Origin: Romboutsia sp. CE17 | Lineage (GTDB): Bacteria > Bacillota > Clostridia > Peptostreptococcales > Peptostreptococcaceae | Direction: 5' to 3' | DNA length: 64,000 nucleotides | Assembly: GCF_012317385.1 (NCBI RefSeq) | Contig: NZ_CP051144.1 | Coordinates: 1,488,001 to 1,552,000 of the forward strand | Shown here: in pieces, positions 34,599-44,037 of the stretch | Position numbering within the stretch: position 1 is the stretch's first letter | How the letters are laid out: every line of letters starts with the position of its first letter | Position numbers and translations under genes: made by a program | The notes under the pieces: model-generated | Told to the model about the DNA's origin: nothing | The model's input: the letters and a program-made list of their open reading frames with translations, nothing else | Databases searched by the model: none

Positions 34599-34632
34599 CA
34601 AAAGTTATAAAAAAATTTTTAATATATATAAA

Positions 34633-34660
34633 AAAGAGATAGGTAAGCACCTAACTCTTT
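34633..34660 (-). terminator. terminator of the pentapeptide-repeat gene
   Basis: AAAGAGATAGGT pairs with ACCTAACTCTTT with one mismatch around a 4-base loop at the end of the gene. Confidence 0.65.
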
Positions 34661-35300
34661 ATTTTACAATTATTCCTAATAACTTTGTTAATTCTAAGGC
34701 TTGTCCTACAGAAAATATTGCTCCCTGAACATCTTGTAGCCTTACTTCTATTCCTTCTATATTACTATTAGTAAAATCAATATTCTTTAGAGAAGTTCCA
34801 CTAAATACAGTTTTTTCTAAGTTAACTTCATCAATAATAATTCCTTCATTTTCTATTTCTTGAAAAACTGAGTAACTAAAATCAGCCCCTTTAAGTTTCA
34901 ATGCCTTAAATTTTGAAAAAGCAAAATTAGAGTACCTTGATAAGCAATCTTTAAATACAACACTTTTTAATATGCAATCATTAAAAATACTCCCTGTTAG
35001 CTTGCAGTTTATAAACTCTACTCTATAAATACCACTATCAGAAAAGTTAATATTTGATAAATCACAATTTTCAAATACTACATCTACCATATCGATTTTT
35101 CTAAAATCGCAGTTTTCAAATACTACATTTCTAAATAAACAACTATTAAACCTTATATTCACATCATAAATATCTTGTATCTTTATTTCTTCAATTAAAG
35201 CATCTTCCACTGTTTCATAATCATATATAGTCTTTATAATATCTATCTGTGTACTTAGGTCCTTAGATAGTTTAGGAGATTGAATTTTTATGTTCTTCAT
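34659..35300 (-). CDS. pentapeptide-repeat protein
   Basis: A protein of 213 aa whose middle (about residues 50-185) is made of five-residue repeats with F or L at the centre, e.g. FENCDFRKIDMVDVVFENC, then NCKLTGSIFNDCILKS and later LKGADFSYSVF. Such repeats form a right-handed quadrilateral beta helix. Some family members mimic DNA and bind gyrase (Qnr, MfpA), but nothing here shows that role. The ATG at 35300 has GGATG nine bases ahead; an ATG four codons upstream (35312) is the alternative. Transcribed alone. Confidence 0.8.
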   Translation of the reverse strand: MKNIKIQSPKLSKDLSTQIDIIKTIYDYETVEDALIEEIKIQDIYDVNIRFNSCLFRNVVFENCDFRKIDMVDVVFENCDLSNINFSDSGIYRVEFINCKLTGSIFNDCILKSVVFKDCLSRYSNFAFSKFKALKLKGADFSYSVFQEIENEGIIIDEVNLEKTVFSGTSLKNIDFTNSNIEGIEVRLQDVQGAIFSVGQALELTKLLGIIVK

Positions 35301-35438
35301 AATATTTATCATCCATTCTTAATGTGTTTTCTATATTTTAACATATTAATAATATAATTTGTTAAATATTTATATTCCTATAATAACTAAACTAAATAAT
35401 AAAATTATATAAACTCCTCTTTTTTTAATGAAAAAATA

Positions 35439-35469
35439 GACTCCTACCTTCATTTAGAAAGTAGGAGTC
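35439..35469 (-). terminator. terminator of thyA-folA
   Basis: A perfect 9-bp stem GACTCCTAC/GTAGGAGTC with a 13-base loop is followed by TATTTTTTC on the minus strand. Confidence 0.65.
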
Positions 35470-35517
35470 ATCAGCCTTTGCATTTAATTTTGAACTCCAT
35501 CGCTTATTTAAATTGCG

Positions 35518-36006
35518 TTATTTACTAAGAATTATATAATCGGCTTTTATATTTCCTTGCTCAAAAGTAGTAATATACTTTTCCCTTGGCAATAATTCTT
35601 TTAATTTTTTTATAGAAATAAATGTGTCTGCGTCTTCTACAACCTCTTTTACAAATGTAACATGTGCTTCATCTACTAAACCTTTTTCCATTATCTGATT
35701 ATAGATAGATGATCCTCCCATTATATAAACATCTTTATCATAGCATTTTAAGTAGACTTCTAATTCTTCAAAGCTATGTAGTACTTTTGCTCCAGAAAGT
35801 TCATTTTCAGTAGTTGTAAGCACTATATTTTCTCTATTTGGCAATGGTTTAATAGGCAGAGATTCCCATGTATTTCTTCCCATGACAACTGTGTTATTAG
35901 TTGTTAAAATCTTAAAGTTTTTTAAATCATCCTTTATATGAAATAAAAGATCATTATTTCTTCCTATTGCACCATTTTCATCTACTGCTACTATAATTTT
36001 TATCAT
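35518..36006 (-). CDS. folA: dihydrofolate reductase
   Basis: A 162-aa enzyme reducing dihydrofolate to tetrahydrofolate with NADPH. It opens IIVAVDENGAIGRNNDLLFH (active-site loop; Asp at position 27 of the family is in the helix HIKDDLKNFK). MGRNTWESLP and the cofactor loop VYIMGGSSIYNQ are typical. ATG 36006 follows AGAGAGGTAG. It is 26 bp after thyA, which regenerates its substrate, so the two form a thymidylate operon. Confidence 0.95.
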   Translation of the reverse strand: MIKIIVAVDENGAIGRNNDLLFHIKDDLKNFKILTTNNTVVMGRNTWESLPIKPLPNRENIVLTTTENELSGAKVLHSFEELEVYLKCYDKDVYIMGGSSIYNQIMEKGLVDEAHVTFVKEVVEDADTFISIKKLKELLPREKYITTFEQGNIKADYIILSK

Positions 36007-36032
36007 ATCTACCTCTCTAAAAGTTCTCTGTA

Positions 36033-36863
36033 TTATATAGCCAATTCAAATTTCAATTGTGGCTTTACACTTTCATATCCAACTAACTCAAAATCATCTA
36101 TTGTAAACGAATAAAAGTCTGTTTTATCTGGATTTAATATTAGTTTTGGTTCACAATTAATTGGCTCTCTTTCTAACATTATTTTAGCATTTTCTTCATG
36201 TCTATCATATAAATGAAGATTTATTATATAATGAGTAAACTTACCTGGCTTTAGTCCACAATGTCTTGCTACCATCATTAGTAGTGCTACATATTGCATA
36301 CCATTTATATGACCTGCTACTATAAAATCTGATGATCTCTGAGTTAAAGACATATCTAAGTATTCACCTCTAACAGTCCAAATTGTTTCATATGCACAAG
36401 GTTTTAAACCATCAGTTTCTTTAAAATCTTCTTCTTGCCATAAACTCATTATATGTCTTCTTCCATATGGATTTTTCTTTATTTCTTCTAAAAGATTGTT
36501 CATAAGATTATGCTTTTTAACTGTAGCTCCATATCTTTGACCTATAGTTCCAGGTCTATCTTTACTTTCCCATTCGTCCCACCAATGTATGTTATATTTA
36601 TTCTTTAGTACATCTAAACTGCTCGTTTGATCTTGATATATCCAAAGAATTTCCTTTATCGCATTTTTTATAGCTATAGGTCTAAGTGTTATTATTGGTA
36701 ATTCACCTTTACTTATATCGTATGTATGTATTTGATGAGTTATAAAAGTACTATGTGCTGGTGCATTATCCGATGGATAATACGGTCTTGGTCCTTCATC
36801 TTTAGTACCTTCTTCTAATATCATTTTCATTGTGTCCTTAAAAATTTTATCAGCTTTATTCAT
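36033..36863 (-). CDS. thyA: thymidylate synthase
   Basis: A 276-aa ThyA that methylates dUMP with methylene-tetrahydrofolate. The nucleophile is Cys156 in LKPCAYETIW. The phosphate Arg is in GQRYG, QRSSDFIVAG holds further ligands, and HIYDRH-type binding appears as LHLYDRHEEN. The catalytic Cys is followed by AYE rather than the common HQ; this occurs in a ThyA subgroup in Firmicutes. First gene of the thyA-folA pair. Confidence 0.94.
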   Translation of the reverse strand: MNKADKIFKDTMKMILEEGTKDEGPRPYYPSDNAPAHSTFITHQIHTYDISKGELPIITLRPIAIKNAIKEILWIYQDQTSSLDVLKNKYNIHWWDEWESKDRPGTIGQRYGATVKKHNLMNNLLEEIKKNPYGRRHIMSLWQEEDFKETDGLKPCAYETIWTVRGEYLDMSLTQRSSDFIVAGHINGMQYVALLMMVARHCGLKPGKFTHYIINLHLYDRHEENAKIMLEREPINCEPKLILNPDKTDFYSFTIDDFELVGYESVKPQLKFELAI

Positions 36864-36998
36864 TCAATATTCCCTCCATTAAAACATTATCTATTAAAAA
36901 TCTAAATATTTATAGTTTGCTTATTCTTTTATTATATAACAAATTTCAACTTTTATCATAGATTTTGATATATTTCTCAATTACTAAAACGACAAAAA

Positions 36999-37030
36999 TA
37001 AAAAGAACATTTATAAAAATGTTCTTTTTA
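36999..37030 (-). terminator. terminator of the HAD phosphatase gene
   Basis: TAAAAAGAACATTT pairs with AAATGTTCTTTTTA around a 4-base loop just after the stop. Confidence 0.85.
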
Positions 37031-37046
37031 AATACTATATATTTTC

Positions 37047-37703
37047 CTAAATATTTTTTAAACAATCTATTACATCTAACAAACTATTGCATATCATATA
37101 TGATTTTTCTATTACTTCATTATCTGGTTCTTTCATATCAGGAATATTGATTACTTTCATTCCTCCTTGGTATCCTGCCTCAACACCCGCTGGAGAATCT
37201 TCTATTACCATACATTCTCTTGGATTTAAATTAAGCTTTTTAGCTGCTTTTAAAAATATCTCTGGATTAGGTTTAGAATTTTCAACTTCATCTCCACAAA
37301 TCATAGCGTCAAACTGAACTCTTATACCCGCTCTTTCTAGTCTTTGAATTGCTTTATCTCTATTGGTAGATGTTGCCAATGCTATTTTATATCCATTACT
37401 TTTTAAAAAATCTAATATTTCAAATACACCCGTCTTAGCTGGAACACCTATATCTTCTAAGTACTTTAGCATTTCTTCTGTTTTATATTTATAAATATCA
37501 TCTAAAGGTAACTCTTCTCCAAAAATATCCCCTAATACATTTCTAATACTACTGGTATTTCTTCCAAGTAAATTGTAATGTACTTCCATACTATAATCAT
37601 AACCATACTTTTCAAATGCTTTTGTCCAAAATTTATAAGATACTCTTTCACTATCTACTAGAACTCCATCCATATCAAAAATAATCCCTTTTATCTCTCC
37701 CAT
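37047..37703 (-). CDS. HAD-superfamily phosphatase/phosphomutase (beta-phosphoglucomutase-like)
   Basis: A soluble 218-aa HAD enzyme. Motif I is FDMDGVLVDSE (nucleophile Asp and acid/base Asp), motif II is ALATSTNRD, the Lys is in NSKPNPEIFLKAA, and the last Asp is in VIEDSPAGVEAG. A helical cap lies between motifs I and II (about residues 15-80). The family includes beta-phosphoglucomutase and small sugar-phosphate phosphatases; the substrate is unknown. ATG 37703 is chosen because GGAGG stands 5 bases before it. Confidence 0.88.
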   Translation of the reverse strand: MGEIKGIIFDMDGVLVDSERVSYKFWTKAFEKYGYDYSMEVHYNLLGRNTSSIRNVLGDIFGEELPLDDIYKYKTEEMLKYLEDIGVPAKTGVFEILDFLKSNGYKIALATSTNRDKAIQRLERAGIRVQFDAMICGDEVENSKPNPEIFLKAAKKLNLNPRECMVIEDSPAGVEAGYQGGMKVINIPDMKEPDNEVIEKSYMICNSLLDVIDCLKNI

Positions 37704-37748
37704 ATGTACCTCCATATTAAAACTCACTTACTATGTATGTTATCAGAA

Positions 37749-39851
37749 TTACATAAATAAATCTATTAAGTCATCTTGAGTTAAATTTTTAAGAACTCTG
37801 CTATTTTCTAAATTCGCATCCATTATATTGTCTATTAAATCTTTTTTGCTTTCTTGTAAGCCTATAACTTTTTCCTCAACAGTATTTTTAGCTATAAGTT
37901 TAATAACATCTACTACTTGTTTTTGTCCTATTCTATGCGCTCTATCACTAGCTTGATTTTCTACTGATGGATTCCACCATGGATCAAAATGAACAACTAT
38001 AGAAGCGCTAGTTAAATTTAAACCTGTTCCCCCTGCTTTCAAAGATATTAAAAATATTTTATTTTCATTTGATTTATTAAACTCATTTACTAACCTAAAT
38101 CTATCTTTTGCACTTGTTTTACCATCTAAATAACTGTAATTAATATTATTTTCATTTAATCTTTTTCCTATTAAGTCTAAAACTTTCGTAAATTGAGAGA
38201 ATACTAAAATTTTTCTATCTTCATTTCCCTTTATAATATCCATTAATATATCTATCTTGGAGTTTTTACCTTTATAATTTTTAACCATAATATCTGGAGC
38301 TAAAGCTAATTGTCTAAGTTTTGTTAAATAAGAGAAAATAGTTATCTTATCTTGATTAGATTCTTTTAACTTATTTTTAATCAGCTTTACAAATCCAATG
38401 TAAGCTCTTTTATGCTCTTTTTCTAACTCTACATAGTATTTGTGTTCTATCTTCTCAGGTAGTTCTTTTATTACTTCTTTTTTCGTTCTTCTTAATATAA
38501 ATGGTTGTATCATCTTTTTTAATTCTTCTATATTTTTATCATCATTAACAAATATATTTTTAAATCTTTCTTTATTATATAAATAATTTGGCATTATAAA
38601 ATCAAAAATAGACCATAATTCTAGCAAATTATTTTCTATTGGAGTACCTGTTAAAGCAAATCTCACTTTAGAAGGTACTTTTTTTATAATTTTAGATATT
38701 AGTGTATCTGGATTTTTTATATTTTGAGCTTCATCTATAATGCAATAATCAAAGCTTATATTCTCATATTTTTCTTGATCATTTTTATATGTATTATAAG
38801 TCGTAAGTATTACATCATAATCTTTATAATTTCTTATTATATCTTCTCTTTCGCTTTTATTCCCATGAACTAAAGCAATTTTTAAACTTGGTGCAAACTT
38901 TTCAAACTCACTTTTCCAGTTATGAATTAAAGCGGTAGGCATTATAACGATACTTTTTTTATTTTCTTTAGAAAGTATAAAGGAAATAGTTTGTAAAGTT
39001 TTACCTAGCCCCATCTCATCAGCTAGTATTCCACCAAATTCATAGTCTGATAAAGTATTAAAGAAGTTAAATCCTTCTATTTGATAATCTCTTAGTGTTG
39101 CATTTAATTTTTTTGGTATTACATATTCTTTCTTTGATATTTTTTTATATTTATTAGCTATATTACTTATATAATTTTTACCCTTAATAAAATCCATATT
39201 TTCTCTTTCAATAGAATTTTGAAGATATATAGTTTTATTGTTAGGTATTTTCATATTGTCAAAATCAAAATATATGCCTAAACTATCTATTAACATAAAA
39301 GTTTTTACTAAGTCATCATTTTTTAAATCTAAGTAGCTTCCATTAGATAATCTATAAAGCTTCTTTTTTTCTTTATATGAATTAAAAATTTTTTTATATT
39401 CATTTTTCTCTATATTTTCTATATCTAGTTCTAATTTTAAGTATCCACCTCTTGATTGACCTATAGTTAAACTTAAACTTGGATCAATTATGTTTATATT
39501 TTCTTCTTCTATAAATTCATCTTTTTGTATATTTTCAATACCTTGAAGAACAGTTGCAACTACATGTGAACATACTTTAATTTGATTATCTTTTGATATA
39601 AAATCCTTACAATCGCAACTATAATTTAATATATTTCTAGTTTTAGCATTTATGTTAATTAAACTAGTATAACTTTGTCTTGTATAATCATCATATACAG
39701 TCCCATAAAATGTATAAGTATCATTTTCTTTATTTGAGTAACAATCTCTTACTAAGTTTCTTTTATAAAATGTAAAACCTCTATTATATGCTAATCTATC
39801 TGCAGTAAATTCTAATATATTCTTGATATTATTAATATCCACTTTAATCAC
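37749..39851 (-). CDS. SWIM zinc finger-SNF2 family DEAD/DEAH helicase
   Basis: A DNA-dependent ATPase of 700 aa. A SWIM zinc finger (YSCDCKDF, then KVCSHVVATV; pattern CxC..CxH) is near residues 79-96. The SNF2 ATPase follows: motif I DEMGLGKTLQT, motif II DEAQNIKN, and helicase C-terminal domain with DRAHRIGQ. Bacterial SWIM-SNF2 proteins are common in Clostridia; their job in chromosome or transcription upkeep is not settled. The start is GTG 39851; a GTG three codons on is also possible. It lies after the Moco operon but behind a terminator. Confidence 0.9.
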   Translation of the reverse strand: MIKVDINNIKNILEFTADRLAYNRGFTFYKRNLVRDCYSNKENDTYTFYGTVYDDYTRQSYTSLININAKTRNILNYSCDCKDFISKDNQIKVCSHVVATVLQGIENIQKDEFIEEENINIIDPSLSLTIGQSRGGYLKLELDIENIEKNEYKKIFNSYKEKKKLYRLSNGSYLDLKNDDLVKTFMLIDSLGIYFDFDNMKIPNNKTIYLQNSIERENMDFIKGKNYISNIANKYKKISKKEYVIPKKLNATLRDYQIEGFNFFNTLSDYEFGGILADEMGLGKTLQTISFILSKENKKSIVIMPTALIHNWKSEFEKFAPSLKIALVHGNKSEREDIIRNYKDYDVILTTYNTYKNDQEKYENISFDYCIIDEAQNIKNPDTLISKIIKKVPSKVRFALTGTPIENNLLELWSIFDFIMPNYLYNKERFKNIFVNDDKNIEELKKMIQPFILRRTKKEVIKELPEKIEHKYYVELEKEHKRAYIGFVKLIKNKLKESNQDKITIFSYLTKLRQLALAPDIMVKNYKGKNSKIDILMDIIKGNEDRKILVFSQFTKVLDLIGKRLNENNINYSYLDGKTSAKDRFRLVNEFNKSNENKIFLISLKAGGTGLNLTSASIVVHFDPWWNPSVENQASDRAHRIGQKQVVDVIKLIAKNTVEEKVIGLQESKKDLIDNIMDANLENSRVLKNLTQDDLIDLFM

Positions 39852-39937
39852 CTATCTTTCATTCTTATCATTATACATAATTTACTTATCAATATCTATA
39901 TTTTTAGTTTTAGACATAAAAAATTAATACTAACAAA

Positions 39938-39975
39938 TATAAAAAGAGCATGCTTTAAAACATGCCCTTTTTATA
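39938..39975 (-). terminator. terminator of the molybdenum cofactor operon
   Basis: TATAAAAAGAGCATG pairs with CATGCCCTTTTTATA with one mismatch around an 8-base loop, 13 bases after the MOSC gene. Confidence 0.8.
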
Positions 39976-39987
39976 TTTTAACTAAGT

Positions 39988-40419
39988 TTATATAATTTCA
40001 ATTTCATCATTTATATTAATAGTACCTTCTTTTAATACTTTAACAAATATCCCTTCTCTTGGCATTACACAGTCACCTGTAGTCTGTCTTATAGCACATC
40101 CTTGATGACATTTTTTCCCTATTTGTGTTACTTCGACTTCACATTCTCCAATTTTAAGCTTCGTGCCTACTGGTAATGTATAAACTTCAATTCCTTCTGT
40201 AGTTATATTTTCAGCAAAATCACCAAATTTTAAATGATCGAATCCTTTATCTTTCATTTTTTGAATACTTTCTTCTGCCAACATACTTATTTGACGATGC
40301 CAATTCCCTGCATGTGCATCTCCTACTATTCCATGATCTATTTTTAGTTCAGCCTTATCAACAGGTACTTTTACAACACCTTTTTTTGTGCTTATATTTA
40401 TAGATACTACTTTCGCCAT
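39988..40419 (-). CDS. MOSC domain protein
   Basis: A 143-aa single MOSC domain, the fold found at the C-terminus of molybdenum cofactor sulfurases. Typical features are DHGIVGDAHAGNWHRQISML and GDFAENITTEG, and the conserved Cys lies in KKCHQGCAI. Stand-alone MOSC proteins sit in Moco operons of anaerobes and may carry sulfur or modify the cofactor, which would matter for a hydroxylase such as the one at 1-2.9 kb. ATG 40419 follows TTGGAGAG. Last gene of the operon. Confidence 0.9.
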   Translation of the reverse strand: MAKVVSINISTKKGVVKVPVDKAELKIDHGIVGDAHAGNWHRQISMLAEESIQKMKDKGFDHLKFGDFAENITTEGIEVYTLPVGTKLKIGECEVEVTQIGKKCHQGCAIRQTTGDCVMPREGIFVKVLKEGTININDEIEII

Positions 40420-40440
40420 TATACTCACTCTCCAAAATAA

Positions 40441-40908
40441 TTAAAATTTAAAGTCCCCAGATTTTCCACCAGTTTTTTCAAGTAGGTGTGTGTTGCTTAT
40501 TACCATTCTTTTATCTACTGCTTTGCACATATCATATATAGTTAATGCTGCTATAGAACATGCATTTAAAGCTTCCATTTCTACACCAGTTTTACCTACA
40601 CTTTTACATGTTGCATATATTATAATAGCACTATTTTCATCATCAATTTTAAAATCTAAATCACAGCCAACTAAGTTAATTTGATGACACATAGGTATGT
40701 TATTAGAAGTATTCTTTGCCCCCATTATTCCAGCTACTTGAGCTACAGATAATACATCACCTTTTTTTATTTGACCATGTTTTATTTTTTCTAAAGCTTC
40801 TTTACTCATGCTAATGGTAGATGTTGCTGTAGCTACTCTTACAGTGTTATCTTTTTCACTTATGTCTACCATTTTTGCATATCCTTTTTCGTTTATATGA
40901 GTTAACAT
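40441..40908 (-). CDS. moaC: cyclic pyranopterin monophosphate synthase
   Basis: A 155-aa MoaC that converts the MoaA product to cyclic pyranopterin monophosphate, the second half of the first step of molybdopterin synthesis. It starts [17 protein letters not shown], the usual N-terminus. [16 protein letters not shown] and [13 protein letters not shown] hold catalytic residues. ATG 40908 has GGAGG placed in the end of moaA, one base away from that stop. Coupled to moaA. Confidence 0.95.
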   Translation of the reverse strand: MLTHINEKGYAKMVDISEKDNTVRVATATSTISMSKEALEKIKHGQIKKGDVLSVAQVAGIMGAKNTSNNIPMCHQINLVGCDLDFKIDDENSAIIIYATCKSVGKTGVEMEALNACSIAALTIYDMCKAVDKRMVISNTHLLEKTGGKSGDFKF

Positions 40909-40909
40909 C

Positions 40910-41869
40910 CTATCCTCCAATTTCATACATTTTTCTAGTTGTATCACTAGTCTGATTCTCTATTAGATTATGTTTTTCTGGTTTATCTAAAATCATATCT
41001 TTTAGTGCTTCCCTAAATATTAAAGGTCTATTAAGATATTTTTTAATATCTATTTCTTCTTTTGAATGAAGGCATAATTTTATTTTACCATTAGATGTTA
41101 CCCTTATTCTATTACAATCTTTGCAAAAACTGCAACTAAGAGGAGTTATAACTCCTATTCTACCTTTTGCTCCATCATATTTATAGTATTTAGCAGGTGA
41201 ATTATCTTCTGATGGTACATGGTATAATCCTTCAATAGATTCTATCATTTCGTATACATTTATATATCCATTTTTATATACTTTCTGACCTTCTCCTATT
41301 GGCATTAATTCTATAAACCTAACATCAATCGGATTATATCTAATCAGTTCCATAAAGTCGTATATTTCACCATCATTAAATCCTTTTATAGCAACGCAAT
41401 TTATCTTTACCTTTATGCCTTCTTTTATACACATATTAATTCCATCTATAACTTCTTTTAAATTACCGCCTCTAGTTATAGACTTATATTTGTATTCCTT
41501 TAACGAATCCAAGCTTATATTTACTTTTTTTAATCCACTTGACTTTAATGTGTGTATCATTTTAGAAAGATTAACTCCATTTGTCGTTATAGCTATATCA
41601 TCTATATTACATTCATTTTTAGCATACCAAATTAATTCATTTAGACCTGGATGAAGAGTTGGCTCACCACCAGTAAATCTTAATTTAGTTATACCAATAT
41701 TAGCCATTGATTTTATTATAAATTTATAATCATCTGTACTTAAGTTTTTATTAATATATTCATCCTCATATTTAACATCAGACGGCATACAATATATACA
41801 TTTTAAATTACATTTATCCGTTAATGATATTCTGAGATAATTTATATCTCTTCCATATTTATCTTTCAT
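40910..41869 (-). CDS. moaA: GTP 3',8-cyclase
   Basis: A radical-SAM enzyme of 319 aa that starts molybdopterin synthesis from GTP. The SAM cluster is C20, C24, C27 in [10 protein letters not shown]. The GTP-side cluster is [12 protein letters not shown] with a final Cys in KLCLHS. The C-terminus ends in GG, which reaches into the active site in MoaA. ATG 41869 follows AAAGAGG. Middle gene of the operon. Confidence 0.96.
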   Translation of the reverse strand: MKDKYGRDINYLRISLTDKCNLKCIYCMPSDVKYEDEYINKNLSTDDYKFIIKSMANIGITKLRFTGGEPTLHPGLNELIWYAKNECNIDDIAITTNGVNLSKMIHTLKSSGLKKVNISLDSLKEYKYKSITRGGNLKEVIDGINMCIKEGIKVKINCVAIKGFNDGEIYDFMELIRYNPIDVRFIELMPIGEGQKVYKNGYINVYEMIESIEGLYHVPSEDNSPAKYYKYDGAKGRIGVITPLSCSFCKDCNRIRVTSNGKIKLCLHSKEEIDIKKYLNRPLIFREALKDMILDKPEKHNLIENQTSDTTRKMYEIGG

Positions 41870-41891
41870 TTGCTTACCTCTTTATTATTAA

Positions 41892-42395
41892 TTATTTTTT
41901 TAAAGAAGTGGCACACTCTGTTGCGTCTCCTCTAAGAATTTCAATTCCATGGTCAAGAGTGTCAATTACAAAACTTAAGTTTTCAACTGCCCCTTTTGGA
42001 CTTCCAGGTAAATTAATTATTATCGAGCTTTTTCTTATTCCACTTATCCCCCTACTTAATATTGCTTTTTTTGTAATTTCAGAAGATTTCATTCTCATAT
42101 ATTCACTAATTCCTGGTATTTCTCTTTCTATAACACACTTAGTTCCTTCTGGAGTTATATCTCTTTTAGAAAATCCTGTACCTCCATTAGTTAGCACCAA
42201 ATCAGCTTTATAATTATCACAAATATCTATAAGTTCATTAATTAACATTTCTTTATCGTCTTTTATCATTTTATAATGAACTACTTCATATAATCCTGTA
42301 TTTTCTACGTAATCTTTAAGCCTTGCTCCAGTTAAATCTTCTCTTTTCCCTTCATACCCTTTATCACTAAGTGTTATAATTGCTACTTTAAACAT
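41892..42395 (-). CDS. mogA: molybdopterin adenylyltransferase-like protein (MogA/MoaB family)
   Basis: A 167-aa MogA/MoaB-fold protein that adenylates molybdopterin before molybdenum insertion. The characteristic loop is LTNGGTGFSKRDITPE, and NLPGSPKGAVEN is the second substrate loop. MogA and MoaB are hard to tell apart. The moeA partner is not in the window. ATG 42395 follows AGAGGTGA. Confidence 0.9.
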   Translation of the reverse strand: MFKVAIITLSDKGYEGKREDLTGARLKDYVENTGLYEVVHYKMIKDDKEMLINELIDICDNYKADLVLTNGGTGFSKRDITPEGTKCVIEREIPGISEYMRMKSSEITKKAILSRGISGIRKSSIIINLPGSPKGAVENLSFVIDTLDHGIEILRGDATECATSLKK

Positions 42396-42487
42396 AAAAT
42401 CACCTCTGCTAATTTTATCTATATATTTCCATATTTTATCTCTTAATTTATTCTTGAGATTATGTATTCATAAATACTTAATCACTG

Positions 42488-43306
42488 CTAAAATTTAGGA
42501 ACTATATTATTAGATAGTATAGCTTCTAATACTCCTCCTGCTATATTTCTACCCTTATCTGATATTGTATAAGCATTATTACTTTCACCTAATCTAGGAT
42601 CTATGTCTAGTATTTTTAAATTATTTCTTACATAAGATCCATCTCTAATAAGGCCTCTTAGTAATCCATCTATACTTGCTAATACTTCATGTTTTTTACC
42701 ATTTTCATCTTCTATATATGCTATAACTTGATTTTTTCTTACTACTTCACCTATATTACATAAATTTCTAATTATACCATTAGAACATGAATAAACTACT
42801 CTTTCTTTTGATACACCATTTATTTCTCCTGGTATACCTGTATTTTCTTTTGCTCTTCCATTTCTTATTACTCGTCCTAAATTATGTCCTCTCATAGTTT
42901 CAATAACTATATCTACATCTTCACCTGCAGAAAAACCAGGACCTAGCCCGACTGTTAAATCTGCCATATCTTTATTTGTACCTAAATTTTTCTTTGCTAA
43001 TATACAGTCAACTACAACCTTTGGTTTTATTTCTTTTATTATTTCTCCTTTTGGATCTATATATAAAGCTACTTTATTTTCTTCTAAAACTTCTTTAATT
43101 TGAGAAATATTTTTACATAGCTTACAGTAAACCCCTTCTATTTCTTTTTCTCCTTCATATACAGCTTCACTAAAAGCTACTTGCCTTCTTATTGCTAATG
43201 GTTTTTCTACTTCTAAAGCTAAAACTTTAAATCCACACATATGAAGTTTATGAATCACTGCTGATGCTAGATCTCCCGCTCCCCTAATCAATACAATATT
43301 CTCCAT
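42488..43306 (-). CDS. yqeB: selenium-dependent molybdenum hydroxylase maturation protein YqeB (EF2563 family)
   Basis: A 272-aa protein of the YqeB/EF2563 family, which occurs with selenium-dependent molybdenum hydroxylases. It starts IVLIRGAGDLASAVIHKLH, a Rossmann-like nucleotide loop. TVGLGPGFSAGEDVDIVIET and GIPGEINGVSKERVV are family hallmarks. ATG 43306 (TTGGAGG just upstream) is chosen over the in-frame TTG that is part of that ribosome site. First gene of yqeB-mogA-moaA-moaC-MOSC. It links this operon to the hydroxylase genes at 1-2.9 kb, though the selenium labelling genes are not here. Confidence 0.88.
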   Translation of the reverse strand: MENIVLIRGAGDLASAVIHKLHMCGFKVLALEVEKPLAIRRQVAFSEAVYEGEKEIEGVYCKLCKNISQIKEVLEENKVALYIDPKGEIIKEIKPKVVVDCILAKKNLGTNKDMADLTVGLGPGFSAGEDVDIVIETMRGHNLGRVIRNGRAKENTGIPGEINGVSKERVVYSCSNGIIRNLCNIGEVVRKNQVIAYIEDENGKKHEVLASIDGLLRGLIRDGSYVRNNLKILDIDPRLGESNNAYTISDKGRNIAGGVLEAILSNNIVPKF

Positions 43307-43430
43307 CTTTACCTCCAATTTATTACATATATATGATTATTATACAATATATCCAGATATTTTTATATGGTAAAACTACATACATTTATATAATTTCTAT
43401 ATATTGTAAGGTAAAAATGTATAGAAAATA

Positions 43431-43468
43431 AAGTTACTCAATCTCATTTACGTAAGATTAAGTAACTT
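43431..43468 (-). terminator. terminator of ybjQ
   Basis: AAGTTACTCAATCT pairs with AGATTAAGTAACTT with one mismatch, 20 bases beyond the ybjQ stop. It now ends only the 3' fragment. Confidence 0.7.
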
Positions 43469-43488
43469 TTTAATAATTTCTAAACAAA

Positions 43489-43732
43489 CTAATCTATTAC
43501 TACTGCCGTTCCATATACTATAACTTCACTAGCGCCTTGCATAACTGATGATGTCCCTAATCTCATACCTATTATAGCATTAGCTCCCATTTTTTTTGCT
43601 TGTTCAACCATTCTACTAATAGCTATTTCTCTTGCTTCTATCATCATTTCATTGTAAGATATTATTTCTCCTCCAACTATAGTTTTTAAACTTGCTCCTA
43701 TATCTTTACCTATATGTTTACTTCTAACAGTA
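43489..43732 (-). pseudogene. ybjQ: YbjQ family protein, 3' part, cut by the 9.4-kb island
   Basis: About 80 codons of a YbjQ/UPF0145 heavy-metal-binding-like protein. It reads RSKHIGKDIGASLKTIVGGE, later ISRMVEQAKKMGANAIIG, and ends VIVYGTAVVID. The 5' part lies at 53154-53232. Joined across one TAACAGTA (complement TACTGTTA) the frame reads SDSTVRSKHIG and gives a normal protein of about 106 aa. Family members form pentamers; the function is not established. Island insertion leaves this part without a start. Confidence 0.9.
43725..43732. repeat. attachment core, left copy (TAACAGTA)
   Basis: TAACAGTA occurs at both chromosome-island junctions and once in the reconstructed ybjQ, as expected for a tyrosine-recombinase crossover site. 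Confidence 0.75.
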
Positions 43733-44037
43733 TAATGTAACCATTTTTAGTTATAGAATATTAAACAATATAGGTAAATAGCTATTTATGTTTACATTCT
43801 ATAACTTCAGTATTTTATAAGTTATAGAATATATATAAAAACTTTAAATTTAGGTTATGTTTTAAATAAATTTTAAAATGATATAATATAATTTAATTCA
43901 CAATTGTTATATAATGCGAATATAGCAATAAAAATAACCATACATTGTAATTAAAAAATTTAAATTTACTAGAACCAATATAGCTTAAATTATCTCTAAT
44001 AAATAGAATAGTAAATAAATAGAAAAGGGGGAACTAG
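43733..44037. other. left end of island and leader of the sigma operon (no gene)
   Basis: Gene-free end region of 305 bases. It holds GTTATAGAATA at 43750-43760, the inverted pair at 43796-43830, a stretch with GGTTATGTT (43853-43861) that may be a worn IS1595-type end, and at 43882-43936 a block matching the passenger-gene leader of the IS1595 element. A TATAATATAAT motif there may hold the -10 box. Confidence 0.6.
43796..43830. repeat. inverted pair of recombinase-site-like 12-mers, left end
   Basis: ATTCTATAACTT (43796-43807) and its perfect complement (43819-43830), 11 bases apart. A related pair occurs at the other end of the island (53035-53064), so these are probably recombinase binding sites. 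Confidence 0.6.
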
